Shown piece after piece: positions 13,155 through 21,854 of a DNA stretch of 24,608 nucleotides. The notes below the pieces were generated by a model. That model was given only the letters and a program-made list of their open reading frames with translations, was not told the origin of the DNA and did not search any database. Origin of the DNA: a virus; the IMG/VR virus record IMGVR_UViG_3300025030_000402, positions 1 to 24,608 of that record; one strand, given 5' to 3'. Position 1 is the first letter of the stretch. Each line of letters begins with the position of its first letter. A program made the position numbers and the translations under genes.

Positions 13155-13160
13155 ATTAAA

Positions 13161-13496
13161 TTAAGATAATTTTTCCAGTCTATCATGCTTTTCCCTGCTT
13201 TCTCTGCGCTTTATCCTTACACACTCAACTGTTGAAAGGTCAGATCGCAACTCGTAAATAGCAATCGTTAGTTCACGTTGAACAGCGTTTGAATTTTCGA
13301 TTGCTCCTAAAAGATTGTTCATTGTTTCTTTTTGCAAAACCCTTGTTTCTTTTCGCTCTTCAGTTTGTGCTTCTGCAACTGCTATACGCTCTTCCCGATG
13401 ACATTTATCTTTCCAGTATATGTATACTAGACAAGCTGCCAAAACAACGCCTGGAAGTCCAAATTGCAAAAATCCATCAATGATTTTATCCAGCAT
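13161..13496 (-). CDS. Membrane-anchored coiled-coil protein, candidate holin or spanin-like
   Basis: A 111-aa protein with one hydrophobic helix (about residues 8-27, FLQFGLPGVVLAACLVYIYW) followed by a long charged coiled coil (about 28-105, rich in Glu, Arg and Lys). The small anchor-plus-charged-tail layout resembles BhlA/UviB-like holins and other lysis-cassette proteins. It overlaps the next membrane gene by 11 bases and lies two genes from the lysozyme, so a lysis role is likely. The exact class is not certain. Confidence 0.5.
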   Translation of the reverse strand: MLDKIIDGFLQFGLPGVVLAACLVYIYWKDKCHREERIAVAEAQTEERKETRVLQKETMNNLLGAIENSNAVQRELTIAIYELRSDLSTVECVRIKRRESREKHDRLEKLS

Positions 13497-13734
13497 CTAC
13501 ACGCTCCTGGACTGCAAAATGGAGTGCAACTCCTACACCTTTTGCATTAGACATCTCTGATGCAATCTTCTTCAATTCTTTTCCTGATGCGTGATACGCT
13601 TTGCTATGAATCTCTATAGCATCAATCAACACATCAGCAATCTTTTTCACGACTACAAAACGTCCTCCTGCAACGGTCAATGCGACAATGCCAATAATCT
13701 CCAGTCCTAATCGGATTAATTCTAAATTTGTCAT
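13486..13734 (-). CDS. Small membrane protein, candidate holin
   Basis: An 82-aa protein with a single hydrophobic segment near the N-terminus (LGLEIIGIVALTVAGGRFVVV, about 8-28) and an amphipathic remainder with IADVLIDAIEIHSKAYHASG and a KKIASEM helix. It sits between the lysozyme end and the coiled-coil membrane protein; a GAAAA-rich leader precedes its ATG. A holin role is the leading guess from context. One membrane segment and no clear family match keep confidence low. Confidence 0.5.
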   Translation of the reverse strand: MTNLELIRLGLEIIGIVALTVAGGRFVVVKKIADVLIDAIEIHSKAYHASGKELKKIASEMSNAKGVGVALHFAVQERVDAG

Positions 13735-13745
13735 GGTATTTTCCT

Positions 13746-13964
13746 TTATGCATCTATATTGTGTTTTTTACGCATAAAATCTGCACTTTTAACGCATTTT
13801 ATCGTCTCATAACTTTCAATTTTATCGTAAATTTCCCGTACATTCATAGCCTGCTTTTCTGCATACCAAAAAATGAAGTCATCGTGAAATTTCTTTGGAA
13901 TGATCTTCAGAAAAATCACAATGAGCCTATTTTGCATACGTCTGAATTTTAGTTCCTGGTTCAT
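13746..13964 (-). CDS. Hypothetical protein in the lysis cassette
   Basis: A 72-aa basic protein whose start overlaps the lysozyme stop (ATGA arrangement at 13961-13964), so it is translationally coupled. It contains a hydrophobic stretch (LIVIFLKIIPKKF, about 14-26) too short for a sure membrane helix, then FIFWYAEKQAMNVREIYDKI. No family recognised. Position between lysozyme and candidate holin suggests lysis or regulation of it. Confidence 0.55.
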   Translation of the reverse strand: MNQELKFRRMQNRLIVIFLKIIPKKFHDDFIFWYAEKQAMNVREIYDKIESYETIKCVKSADFMRKKHNIDA

Positions 13965-14386
13965 GTTTCTTCAAATTTATTGTTCAGCATGGCTTTTGCC
14001 AGTTCTTCAGAACGTTGTCCTACTTGTTTTGTCCAGAGTGAGTCCTTCATTTCTATGGCTGCCTGACTCCAATTCCCTAGCTCAACTGCTTTCAGAAATT
14101 TTACGAATTTTTTTAACTTTGTAATGCCCAGGTTAAAACACATGTTCATCAGAACTTCCTGCCGTACATCTGAGAGATTAGGAAACCACTTAAAATTAGT
14201 GCATAATTCTTTCTCTACACGATCAAGATCATTCAGGAACATAAGACCTGCCTCTTCATGAGAAATGCCTATATCGTCAAGATTTCGGCCTATTCCGATG
14301 GTAATTTTTCCTACAGAGTCCTTGTAGGGTTTTAATCGAATGCCCTCATGCCTGATGAGGGTTTCTTTTAATCTGTCTTTGTTCAT
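13961..14386 (-). CDS. T4-type lysozyme (endolysin, GH24)
   Basis: A 141-aa muramidase that cleaves the glycan of peptidoglycan at the end of infection. The catalytic triad is in the usual spacing: Glu14 (RHEGIRLKPYKD), Asp23 and Thr29 (GKITIGIGRNL). RQEVLMNMCFNLG and the C-terminal WTKQVGQRSEELAKAML helix are also family-typical. There is no signal peptide, so export should depend on a holin. The first 13 residues are almost duplicated in the 45-aa ORF just upstream (14395-14532). Confidence 0.92.
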   Translation of the reverse strand: MNKDRLKETLIRHEGIRLKPYKDSVGKITIGIGRNLDDIGISHEEAGLMFLNDLDRVEKELCTNFKWFPNLSDVRQEVLMNMCFNLGITKLKKFVKFLKAVELGNWSQAAIEMKDSLWTKQVGQRSEELAKAMLNNKFEET

Positions 14387-14394
14387 ATTATTTC

Positions 14395-14532
14395 TCAGTA
14401 TTGAATTTTTTTAGTCGCAGATATTTTATATTGTATTTTTTTGGTTGCTACAATTTGTGAGATAGCGCCACCAAAGCTAAAAAAGTCAGTATTATGCCTG
14501 ATTAATGTTTCTTTTAGTCGTTCTTTGTTCAT
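14395..14532 (-). pseudogene. 45-aa ORF with duplicated lysozyme start
   Basis: The ORF begins MNKERLKETLIRH, compared with MNKDRLKETLIRH of the lysozyme, then diverges completely and ends with an internal repeat (ATKKIQY twice). Its ATG overlaps the fibre gene stop as TAATG. It is probably the relic of a former or recombined lysozyme gene, kept perhaps as a leader ORF that carries ribosomes toward the true lysozyme start nine bases after its stop. Confidence 0.5.
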
Positions 14533-15389
14533 TAAATTCCTTCCAATCCCAAAATAAAACCAATGCTATCATATCCAATTTTCCCACCACCACCCGCATT
14601 ATCTTCATGATATAGCGTAGATGTACTTTTTAAAGCAATAACTGCTGGAAATTTCACTTTTCTTGATGTAGAATCGGCAACTATTGAAAATTGGTTTTGC
14701 TCCCACGTATTATCACTTCCCGTTCCGCCTATGTTCCATGTACCATTAGTTGTTGTACCTGTAGAAACAAGCACTTCAAGAATAATTTGTTTTGCAATTG
14801 TTGGAACAACTGTAGCAATTGAAACAGTTCCATTTGAAGCCGTTTCTGCCTGTAATGTTGTCCTAACGGTTTTTACATAATTATCTATTTGGTTAAATTC
14901 TGTAAAAACAACATCAGCAGTATTAGTCACACAATAGACAGCACCAACCAATTTTTTGAAAGTGTATCCAGATGGCATTGCAGGAGCAGTTGCACTCGTT
15001 GAGGCTAAACAGGCAGTTGTTGCAGTTGTTGCATTGTAAATCACATAGAGATAGTACCATGTAGTCGCAGCAAAATCACCAGTATCAATTGCGTTTACAC
15101 CTGCGGCAGCAGAAGAGACCATAGTGAGGTTTACAGTAGATAAGACGATGCCTAAATTATTTGTATCAAAAACTGTTAAAAAATCAGCATCAATATCCAC
15201 GTCATCATCAGTAACATTAGGCACCTGTTTCACAACCAGTCCAGCATTGCGAGGCATCGTCATGGCTTTTGCGAAGATCACGCTTTGATCATCTTTATCA
15301 ATTGTAATTGCTGTTGCTCCACCAGCTTTTAAAACCAAATCTGTTGAATCGTCAATGGGTTGAATTGTATTGACTTTCATCATACTCAT
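14532..15389 (-). CDS. Tail fibre or receptor-binding protein
   Basis: A 285-aa Thr/Ala/Val-rich beta protein. The N-terminus VNTIQPIDDSTDLVLKAGG (about 6-24) is a common start of phage tail fibres, followed by AITIDKDDQSVIFAKAMTMP. The middle (FAATTWYYLYVIYNATT, about 105-121) and the C-terminus (NAGGGGKIGYDSIGFILGLEG) complete a likely trimeric fibre. It lies after the tail-tip genes and before the lysis genes, the usual slot for adhesins. The start overlaps the upstream gene end by four bases (ATGA). Confidence 0.7.
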   Translation of the reverse strand: MSMMKVNTIQPIDDSTDLVLKAGGATAITIDKDDQSVIFAKAMTMPRNAGLVVKQVPNVTDDDVDIDADFLTVFDTNNLGIVLSTVNLTMVSSAAAGVNAIDTGDFAATTWYYLYVIYNATTATTACLASTSATAPAMPSGYTFKKLVGAVYCVTNTADVVFTEFNQIDNYVKTVRTTLQAETASNGTVSIATVVPTIAKQIILEVLVSTGTTTNGTWNIGGTGSDNTWEQNQFSIVADSTSRKVKFPAVIALKSTSTLYHEDNAGGGGKIGYDSIGFILGLEGI

Positions 15390-16423
15390 AAAACCTCAAT
15401 TAATCGTAATGTTATGTTTCTCAATGTTCCTAAATATCCCCAAAATGTCATATTCGGAAATTGCGAAATAGTTGCAAAAACTGAAAACTCTTTTGTTTCA
15501 TTTTGTCCGCTTGGCATTCCGTCCAACAATAAACAGGCAAACGGTTTTTTGCGATATGCTCTTGCAAACGCAATTATTGCATCGGAATTTGTGATAGTCG
15601 CTGAAATCGAAAAATCATAAATTCTTGCGACATTTCGATTTATTCTTGTAAAACCGCCATTTTGAATTTCTGATTGAAACGAATAGTCAGAAAATCCCGC
15701 ACTAAAACCTGGAGTTGCGTTTTCAATGCTCATTAAACTTCCCGCTCTTAAAATCCCAAGTTTGCATGGATTTTTGATAGATGACACTGCCGCGCTTGCG
15801 ACCGCGCTTGATAGAGTAATCGCTCCGCTCGCTGTGCCATCTCCAATAATTTTTGTTATTTGATAATTTGATGCTGCAATCGTGACTATAGATCCCAACA
15901 TTACCCGTCCATGCGATTCTAACGATACAGTCGTAGGAGTTGAGTCTGTAAAATGTCCTGTGGCAGCAGAGTCTTGAACCCAGTTTGCAATTGCGTTACC
16001 TTCAACTTGAGAGCTTTTTCTGTCTGTTGTACTCTGCATCCTGATTTTGAGACCATTACCAGTAGTCATGGACACAGAGATAAAAAACGATTTTGTTAAA
16101 ATCCTTGAGTTAAGAAAAAATTGCGGATTTGAAGAGATGAAATTTTGATCTGCTGTTGAGAGTGAAACCCAATTTGCGCCTGCGTCGATTGAGTATTCCA
16201 AAACATCGGCTAGCCAGTTGTGCAAAAAAAACGCCGCGCTTGTGGCACTCAGTGTTGCTGTAACAGTGATAGACGAGGAGACTCCCGCGTTATCAATATA
16301 TGCTTGCCCAGGATAGTCTGTGAGCATATTTGCGACCGCATAGACGCTACTCATTGCTGTGCCGCTGCTCGCAACTGCTGAGATATAATTTTTGTCAATG
16401 ATTTTCATTTTATGCTGCTTCAA
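15386..16423 (-). CDS. Tail tip protein of unknown type
   Basis: A 345-aa beta-rich Ser/Thr/Ala-rich protein overlapping the upstream 663-aa gene by 14 bases and the fibre gene by 4. The N-terminal half has immunoglobulin-like features (SSSITVTATLSATSAAFFLH, LEYSIDAGANWVSL, about 49-92). The second half contains IYDFSISATITNSDAIIAF and RKKPFACLLLDGMP. The location between a hub-like protein and a fibre suggests a tail-tip or adhesin-adaptor component. No specific family recognised. Confidence 0.55.
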   Translation of the reverse strand: MKQHKMKIIDKNYISAVASSGTAMSSVYAVANMLTDYPGQAYIDNAGVSSSITVTATLSATSAAFFLHNWLADVLEYSIDAGANWVSLSTADQNFISSNPQFFLNSRILTKSFFISVSMTTGNGLKIRMQSTTDRKSSQVEGNAIANWVQDSAATGHFTDSTPTTVSLESHGRVMLGSIVTIAASNYQITKIIGDGTASGAITLSSAVASAAVSSIKNPCKLGILRAGSLMSIENATPGFSAGFSDYSFQSEIQNGGFTRINRNVARIYDFSISATITNSDAIIAFARAYRKKPFACLLLDGMPSGQNETKEFSVFATISQFPNMTFWGYLGTLRNITLRLIEVL

Positions 16424-18401
16424 GTTGAGTTAAAACCGCGTCTCCTGCAAAGGTAGTTTTTCTGTCACGAAAATTATAGACGATCTTCCGTACTAAAAAA
16501 TCTGCGGTGATATAGTCCACTGCTCTACTGTATTGGATTCTATCGCCAAAAGTCAGACTTTCATTGATATCATTAACAGTAATTGATACAACTGGTTTTT
16601 TTGCTACTGCTAAAATATTTTCTAAATATGCGGTTACTGCCTGTGGATTTTGATGATAAGATTTTACATTAATGTCTTGTCCAGACGCCATAAAGGACGC
16701 AATCGCATTTTGTGGGATAGTTACAAGTTTAGGATATCCTTGCTCCGGTGCCCCACCTGTCACTGCCTCACCTGTCGCCTGTTTTATTTCCCAATTTGAT
16801 ATTATAGAGCGAATCGGAGGAATTATTTCATAGTTTGCTTCTTCAATTTCATAGTCATAAAAAGTGTTAATTGTTGCGGGATTATAGCCACGATCAATCA
16901 AATAGAAAACCGTGCCCTTAATATAAAACTGATAATTTATCGAATGCGCAAGATCAGAAACAAAACTTAAAAAAGAAGTTTGTTTCGTCTCGTAAAAAGC
17001 AAGTGCATCTACAAAAGTCGGAAAAATTGAAGGCACGAGATACGTTCCAACTGTCAAAATAAATCCAGAATTAATTTTTAAAGTGTCTCCTGAAGAAATT
17101 GTAACATCAGAAATTGACGTGTCTCGTGAAATATAGATATCGTCTGTTGTCGTGAAGTCTGTCTCACTGACCATACTTGAAATAATTCCATCAGCATATT
17201 GCTGAAAACCTGGTGTATAAGATGCTGCCTGTGGCGCTTTTGTTACATCTAAAGTGATCGTTGATTCAAGCGATAACGTTGCAACAACTAGATCAAAAAA
17301 ATCTTTTATTGTTGTTCCGTGTATTCCCACACCATTTAAAGATACTTCTCCTTTAAACCCTGCGTTTAGCGTGATTAGATCAGTTGTTGGAGTCGTTGCA
17401 AAAGTTGTACTCTGCGCTGCCTGCGCTGTGCCGATTTGTACGCCATCTTCATACGCTGTCAGATATGTATCTATTACAGATGGTGACGAAGACAAAAATT
17501 CAAACTCTGGATTCAGCAAAAGTCCAAGTGTTTTAGATCTGGTCGTAATTGGGGTTACATGAGAAACTTTTCCGAAAGCCAATGGCCTCCCCGTCGATTC
17601 CCCGCAAACTGCTGTATTAGTCGTTAGAACCGTTACTGTTACACCTGAATTTAACGTAATTGTTGAACCGCTAGGCACAGAAAAACCAGGCGATAGGCTT
17701 CCGCTCGCAGTGATAACACCATCGTTTATTTCGTTATCCATGATTGCTAAAAACGTCTCTGGAACCGCGACACCATCACGATCTTTGATTGTCATTGTTA
17801 GATCAGTTACGCGATTGACAGTATAAAAATTATCTGTAGTCACAACATAACCTAACTCTGTGCCAACTAATGTCATTCCTGAAAAAAGAACTTTTTGTCC
17901 AGGAAAAAAAGTGTGGTCTGAACTGAATTCAATCTCTACTTCATTATCTACATTTTTATTGATTTTTGATACGACTGTTCCTGTCGAGTCCAGCCCTTTT
18001 TTCAAAAATAAAATATCATTGATAGATGATGTTTCCTCAAAAATTTGAAAATTTAACTCGTTTTGAGTTAGTCCAACCAGCGCTAAATTGCCCGTAAAAA
18101 GCGCAGTCGCTTTTTCGGACATAAAAATTGAAAAGGGAATTGCTATTGCTTGATTAATTAGCCGTGAATAATTTGTTCCATGAAACGGATGATTTATGTC
18201 GCGCGGTAAGTTCAGAATCTTTAGAGAACCTAACGAAACCCTCAAAAAACCGCTTGCAGTGCCGCCAATTTCTAAAACCGGAACATCTGAAAGAAAAGGA
18301 AAATAAAAATTAACGCCTTCATACGACTCATTTGAAAGATAATATATTGAATCATTCCACGGTGTCCCAGACAGATTAATTTGCAGAAGAAGTGGATTCA
18401 T
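16410..18401 (-). CDS. Large tail tip/hub-like protein
   Basis: A 663-aa protein directly following the tape measure, with a four-base ATGA-type overlap. The N-terminal part is beta-rich (YEGVNFYFPFLSDVPVLEIG). A long centre has Ig-like and loop-rich stretches with ITLNSGVTVTVLTTN, and the C-terminal part contains INYQFYIKGTVFYLIDRGYN, NWEIKQATGEA and LTFGDRIQYSRAVDYITADF followed by VRKIVYNFRDRKTTFAGDA. The closing segment resembles the end of gp27-like hub domains, which close the tail tube and anchor fibres. Assignment rests on position and fold impression. Confidence 0.55.
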   Translation of the reverse strand: MNPLLLQINLSGTPWNDSIYYLSNESYEGVNFYFPFLSDVPVLEIGGTASGFLRVSLGSLKILNLPRDINHPFHGTNYSRLINQAIAIPFSIFMSEKATALFTGNLALVGLTQNELNFQIFEETSSINDILFLKKGLDSTGTVVSKINKNVDNEVEIEFSSDHTFFPGQKVLFSGMTLVGTELGYVVTTDNFYTVNRVTDLTMTIKDRDGVAVPETFLAIMDNEINDGVITASGSLSPGFSVPSGSTITLNSGVTVTVLTTNTAVCGESTGRPLAFGKVSHVTPITTRSKTLGLLLNPEFEFLSSSPSVIDTYLTAYEDGVQIGTAQAAQSTTFATTPTTDLITLNAGFKGEVSLNGVGIHGTTIKDFFDLVVATLSLESTITLDVTKAPQAASYTPGFQQYADGIISSMVSETDFTTTDDIYISRDTSISDVTISSGDTLKINSGFILTVGTYLVPSIFPTFVDALAFYETKQTSFLSFVSDLAHSINYQFYIKGTVFYLIDRGYNPATINTFYDYEIEEANYEIIPPIRSIISNWEIKQATGEAVTGGAPEQGYPKLVTIPQNAIASFMASGQDINVKSYHQNPQAVTAYLENILAVAKKPVVSITVNDINESLTFGDRIQYSRAVDYITADFLVRKIVYNFRDRKTTFAGDAVLTQLEAA

Positions 18402-20923
18402 ACTGCTACAACTCCACGGCTCGCCATCTCATTGATTTGAGTCCTGAACATTGATAACGGAGCTTGTACCTGACCCTCTAAATCCAAATAGATGTTAATT
18501 TGAGGTTGTGATTGTTCATTCGCTAACCTCAAATTTCTACCCCAAACACCGGCAACGCCCTGTTTTATAATAGAAACCCCATCATTCATTGATTTCGGAA
18601 CACGTCCGCCAACATCTTTTGCTGGATTTAGTGCGTCAGCGATGTCCTGAAAAACGCCTAATAATAAATCTAATCTTCCCACTATATCATTTATTGTTGG
18701 GAAATTCTTCACTAGTGATTGAAATTCTGTTAGAATTTTTAACATCACGTCATAAACTAATGCCCCCAAAATCTCTTTTATCGTATTTAACCCTTCTACA
18801 GCTATGTCAAGAGCTTCTTGAAATTTGATAAAAGATGATCCCTTAAAAAATTCTGCAATTGGTTCAAATTGATTTGCAAAATTAATGAATGGTTTTGTAA
18901 TCACTTCCCAAACAGCCGATAGCTTTTCTGGAAGTTCATCAAAATATTTTATTAATGACGGTAAAGCTGAATCGTTTACAAAAAGTTCTATCCATCTGGC
19001 AAGTTCTTCAGTTATTGGAAGTAGTGCTTCAATTAAAGGCAAAAATGGTCTTATAATTTCTACTAATTCTGTAATTATTGGTGCTAAAACCTCTCCAAGA
19101 GTTGCATTTAATTCGTTTGTAAGACTAGCAAATTCTTCATTTTTTAGCAAAATTGCGGTTAATGCCGCTATTGCTATCGCTAACGGTCCCGCACCTGCGG
19201 AAAACGCAGTTAAACCCTCATTTAACCCTGTAATGCCTGAAACCACGCTAGTTCCTGCTGATCCGAGAACGTCCTGATCTGCTACTGATTGATTAGTTTC
19301 AGTTTTTCCCAGACCAATAGAATTTAGATTTGTTGATAAATCGCTTGCATTTGTTGCCGCTATACCGAGAGAATCTTTCAATAAATCCACATTTTCAGTT
19401 GTAGGTAAAATAAATTTTTCACTTGCTTCTTTCAAACCTTTTATTTCACCCCCAAGCGTTGTGGCGTCGTCTACCGCAGTCGAAAAAAGACCGCTCATGT
19501 CCTGCGTTGTCATTGCGACTATTGCACCGTCAAATGATTTTTCAATTTCCACGATAGCCGATTTTATCGGATTGCTAATTTCAGTTCCAATTTTTGTCAT
19601 TTTTTTGGTGACTGATGTTGCGGCAGATTCTCCTAAATTATCACTGATAATAGTTTTAAAAGTGCCAAAATTTTTACTTGCTTCGTCCATTGCAGTTTTT
19701 GATTTTGTCTTTGTTCTTATCAAAATTTGATCCATGCTACTTGAAACGGATTTTGCTGCTACATCAACGGGTTCTGAAATCAGAACTTTTGTTCCGTCCT
19801 TCAAATCGCCTAAAATTTTAACTGCATCATCTACACCTTTTTTAAGACCTTTCGGCAATTGATCAGTCATAAAATCAGGCAATGAATTGAGTAATTTTTG
19901 AATGCCACTGACAACAAAAGAAATTGGTGTAACAATCACGGAAACAAGTCCATTAAAAACCTGTGTTGCAATTTGTTTTATGTCCAGCATTGTAATGCCG
20001 AAATAATCAATTGCAGCTGTTATACCCACAATTGCTGCTAGTGCCAAGCCGATAGGCCATGTAATCGCGCCTATAGCAACTGCGGCAGTAGTTAACGGAG
20101 CACTCAGTAACGACCATGCAACAGCTAACGCTCCAACAGCTATAGCTAATTTCGTAATTGTAGGATGCTCTTTTGCAAATTCTCCAAAGATTTTTGCAAA
20201 TTTACCGATTATTTCTGCACTTGAAATAATTATCGGCAGAAGCGACTCAAGAGCTTTTGTAAAACCTACTTTTATGGAGTTTGTCGCTGTATCTATTGCG
20301 TCATTAGTAGCCTCAGCGTTTTTAATAAAAGAGTTTGACATGATTCCGCCAGTTTCCTCCAATTTTTTACCCATCTCATCAAGTCCTGCTGCGCCACCAG
20401 CCAGTAATGGCACTAAATCAACTCCCGATTTTCCGAAAATATCAAATGCTGCTTTTGCTCGTAAAGTTGGATCTGAAATTTTTGAAATTGCTTCGACTGT
20501 CTCCCTAAAAACATCAGCATTGCCTTTCACTTTTCCAGTCGAATCTATTGCAGAGATACCAAGTTCGGCTAAAGTTTTTATCATAGTTTTATTGCCAGTA
20601 GCAGCTTCGCCGATATTGACTGTAAATTTTTTCATAGCAGCATTAAATTTATCAGTTTCAACACCTGATTGTGAAGCAGCAAATTGAAATTTTTGCAAAT
20701 CTTCCGCACCAATACCGATTTTTTGAGATGTTTTAGCAATTGAATCGGCTGTTGAAAGAACTTCTTTTGAAATTGCACCGAATCCCGCTGCGCCGATAAG
20801 CGATGAAATTTTTCCCATTGTCGAAGTCATAGCGTCATTCAGCCTGCTAAAACCTTTTTTTATCGCATCAAACGCAGCCTGGGTTTTGTCCTCTGCTGTG
20901 ATAATAACTTCTGCGCTAGCCAT
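18398..20923 (-). CDS. Tail length tape measure protein
   Basis: An 841-aa protein that sets tail length and is ejected during DNA entry. The N-terminus (AEDKTQAAFDAIKKGFSRLN) and the segment ADSIAKTSQKIGIGAEDLQK, then AFDIFGKSGVDLVPLLAGG, are typical of TP901/lambda-type tape measures. Hydrophobic segments lie at about 257-305 (TKLAIAVGALAVAW, GLALAAIVGITAAI). The rest is mainly helical with repeated FFE/LPE stretches. Its ATG lies inside the end of the gpGT frame (stop 20918-20916), the normal relation for chaperone and tape measure. Confidence 0.9.
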   Translation of the reverse strand: MASAEVIITAEDKTQAAFDAIKKGFSRLNDAMTSTMGKISSLIGAAGFGAISKEVLSTADSIAKTSQKIGIGAEDLQKFQFAASQSGVETDKFNAAMKKFTVNIGEAATGNKTMIKTLAELGISAIDSTGKVKGNADVFRETVEAISKISDPTLRAKAAFDIFGKSGVDLVPLLAGGAAGLDEMGKKLEETGGIMSNSFIKNAEATNDAIDTATNSIKVGFTKALESLLPIIISSAEIIGKFAKIFGEFAKEHPTITKLAIAVGALAVAWSLLSAPLTTAAVAIGAITWPIGLALAAIVGITAAIDYFGITMLDIKQIATQVFNGLVSVIVTPISFVVSGIQKLLNSLPDFMTDQLPKGLKKGVDDAVKILGDLKDGTKVLISEPVDVAAKSVSSSMDQILIRTKTKSKTAMDEASKNFGTFKTIISDNLGESAATSVTKKMTKIGTEISNPIKSAIVEIEKSFDGAIVAMTTQDMSGLFSTAVDDATTLGGEIKGLKEASEKFILPTTENVDLLKDSLGIAATNASDLSTNLNSIGLGKTETNQSVADQDVLGSAGTSVVSGITGLNEGLTAFSAGAGPLAIAIAALTAILLKNEEFASLTNELNATLGEVLAPIITELVEIIRPFLPLIEALLPITEELARWIELFVNDSALPSLIKYFDELPEKLSAVWEVITKPFINFANQFEPIAEFFKGSSFIKFQEALDIAVEGLNTIKEILGALVYDVMLKILTEFQSLVKNFPTINDIVGRLDLLLGVFQDIADALNPAKDVGGRVPKSMNDGVSIIKQGVAGVWGRNLRLANEQSQPQINIYLDLEGQVQAPLSMFRTQINEMASRGVVAV

Positions 20924-21068
20924 TTTTTTGACTCATTTCCTTTTTGATTTCAAAATATGCAGTCCAGCCGTTGATTTCGTCTATTGAAAAATCCATCACA
21001 TCCAATATTTTTAGATGCAAATTTTCTGCAAGAAAAAAGATTAAAAACATTGATGGATCTTCCGTCAG
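20916..21068 (-). CDS. gpT-like extension reached by -1 frameshift (gpGT)
   Basis: Fifty codons in the -1 frame of the gpG-like gene, from the slippery site to TAG at 20918-20916. The sequence has LAENLHLKILDVMDFSIDEI (14-33) and NGWTAYFEIKKE (33-44), resembling the T part of lambda GT-type chaperones. Fusion with gpG gives a 168-residue product. An internal ATG (codon 7) could start a 44-aa stand-alone peptide but has no clear ribosome site. The stop overlaps the tape-measure start by six bases. Confidence 0.75.
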   Translation of the reverse strand: MTEDPSMFLIFFLAENLHLKILDVMDFSIDEINGWTAYFEIKKEMSQKNG

Positions 21069-21421
21069 TTTTTTTTAATGTCTTCTTCATCTTGAGACAA
21101 AGCGCGCATCTGCAAAACTATATCTGATACAATTTCAGGATCATATGTATTGAGAATATCAGTTAGACAGGCATCACTAAAAATCCGCTTACCTTCAGCG
21201 TCCAGCGAACGAGTGATAAAAGTCATGATCACGGTTTTTGCCTGATCCTGTTCATTTGCAAATTTCAGGATTTTTTGCTGTTGTTTGAAAGTCATTGACG
21301 GTTTGAAATAAATTTTTACTGGTTGTCCTGTTTCGTCCTTCCATTTCTCAACTTCAATATGCAAAAGCTCTCCGCTCATGCGTTCAGAAAATTGTTGCTT
21401 CGCTATCTCATCAATATTCAT
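21065..21421 (-). CDS. Tail assembly chaperone gpG-like
   Basis: A 118-aa protein that should bind the tape measure with the frameshift product GT during tail assembly. A mid-segment PVKIYFKPSMTFKQQQKILK (about 34-53) and the later ITRSLDAEGKRIFSDACLTD region (about 69-88) recall tail chaperones annotated as phage tail assembly protein. The C-terminus ends DEEDIKKN on the slippery heptamer. It lies between the tail tube gene and the tape measure, the fixed location for gpG. Confidence 0.8.
   Translation of the reverse strand: MNIDEIAKQQFSERMSGELLHIEVEKWKDETGQPVKIYFKPSMTFKQQQKILKFANEQDQAKTVIMTFITRSLDAEGKRIFSDACLTDILNTYDPEIVSDIVLQMRALSQDEEDIKKN
21068..21074 (-). promoter_or_regulatory. A AAA AAC slippery sequence
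   Basis: At the end of the gpG frame, ATT AAA AAA AAC TGA carries the heptamer A AAA AAC (21074-21068) directly before the zero-frame stop. A -1 slip changes to an open frame of 50 codons. The position, next to a stop and between gpG and tape measure, is that of the conserved tail-chaperone frameshift. Confidence 0.78.
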
Positions 21422-21446
21422 TTTTTTCCTTTTTTTGAATAAAATT

Positions 21447-21830
21447 TTAATGCCATGTAATCACGCCATTGACCACAAAACTAAATGACCTTGTAACGAC
21501 CCCGCCTTTTGCCGCAGAGACTCCGACACTTGTAATGATTGCAGACATAGATGCCCAGGTTGCGCCTGTTCCCGTTCCCTCTGGATAGATGTTGAGTGTC
21601 ACAGTTGCGCCCACAGTCAGCGCCTGTTGCCCGTTCGTATCTGTTTCATCCCAGTAGCACTCCATTGATCCCGCTGCGCTAACCTCATCTGCGTAAACTG
21701 TTTTTGACGCTGCTCCCATCGCAGCCGCTTCAATCGTCCCTGCTGTCTCCGTAATTTGATAACTCAAAATCTCTGCGATTGTGTTTGTCGTAACCTTAAC
21801 GACGCCCTCTCGTCCTGAATGCATGCTCAT
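21447..21830 (-). CDS. Major tail tube protein, copy B
   Basis: A 127-aa beta-rich protein of a phage tail tube family: GREGVVKVTTNTIAEILSYQ (6-25), a MECYWDETDTNGQQALTVGA stretch (55-74), and GGVVTRSFSFVVNGVITW at the end. It should polymerise into the tail tube. It is a close paralogue of the preceding gene, differing mainly at the first 15 residues and in one loop (TGTGATWASM versus ATTGDQYGTC). Gene order (terminator, tube, gpG, tape measure) supports the call. Confidence 0.8.
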   Translation of the reverse strand: MSMHSGREGVVKVTTNTIAEILSYQITETAGTIEAAAMGAASKTVYADEVSAAGSMECYWDETDTNGQQALTVGATVTLNIYPEGTGTGATWASMSAIITSVGVSAAKGGVVTRSFSFVVNGVITWH

Positions 21831-21854
21831 TTTTCTACTCCATCAAAAAAAATA

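Noticed and set aside
13155-13160. Bidirectional terminator at the convergent junction
   Set aside because: Only six bases separate the genes and no stem-loop with T tract is visible around it.
18885-20687. Several plus-strand open frames of 79-137 codons
   Set aside because: Antisense to the tape measure gene, low-complexity translations and no ribosome sites.
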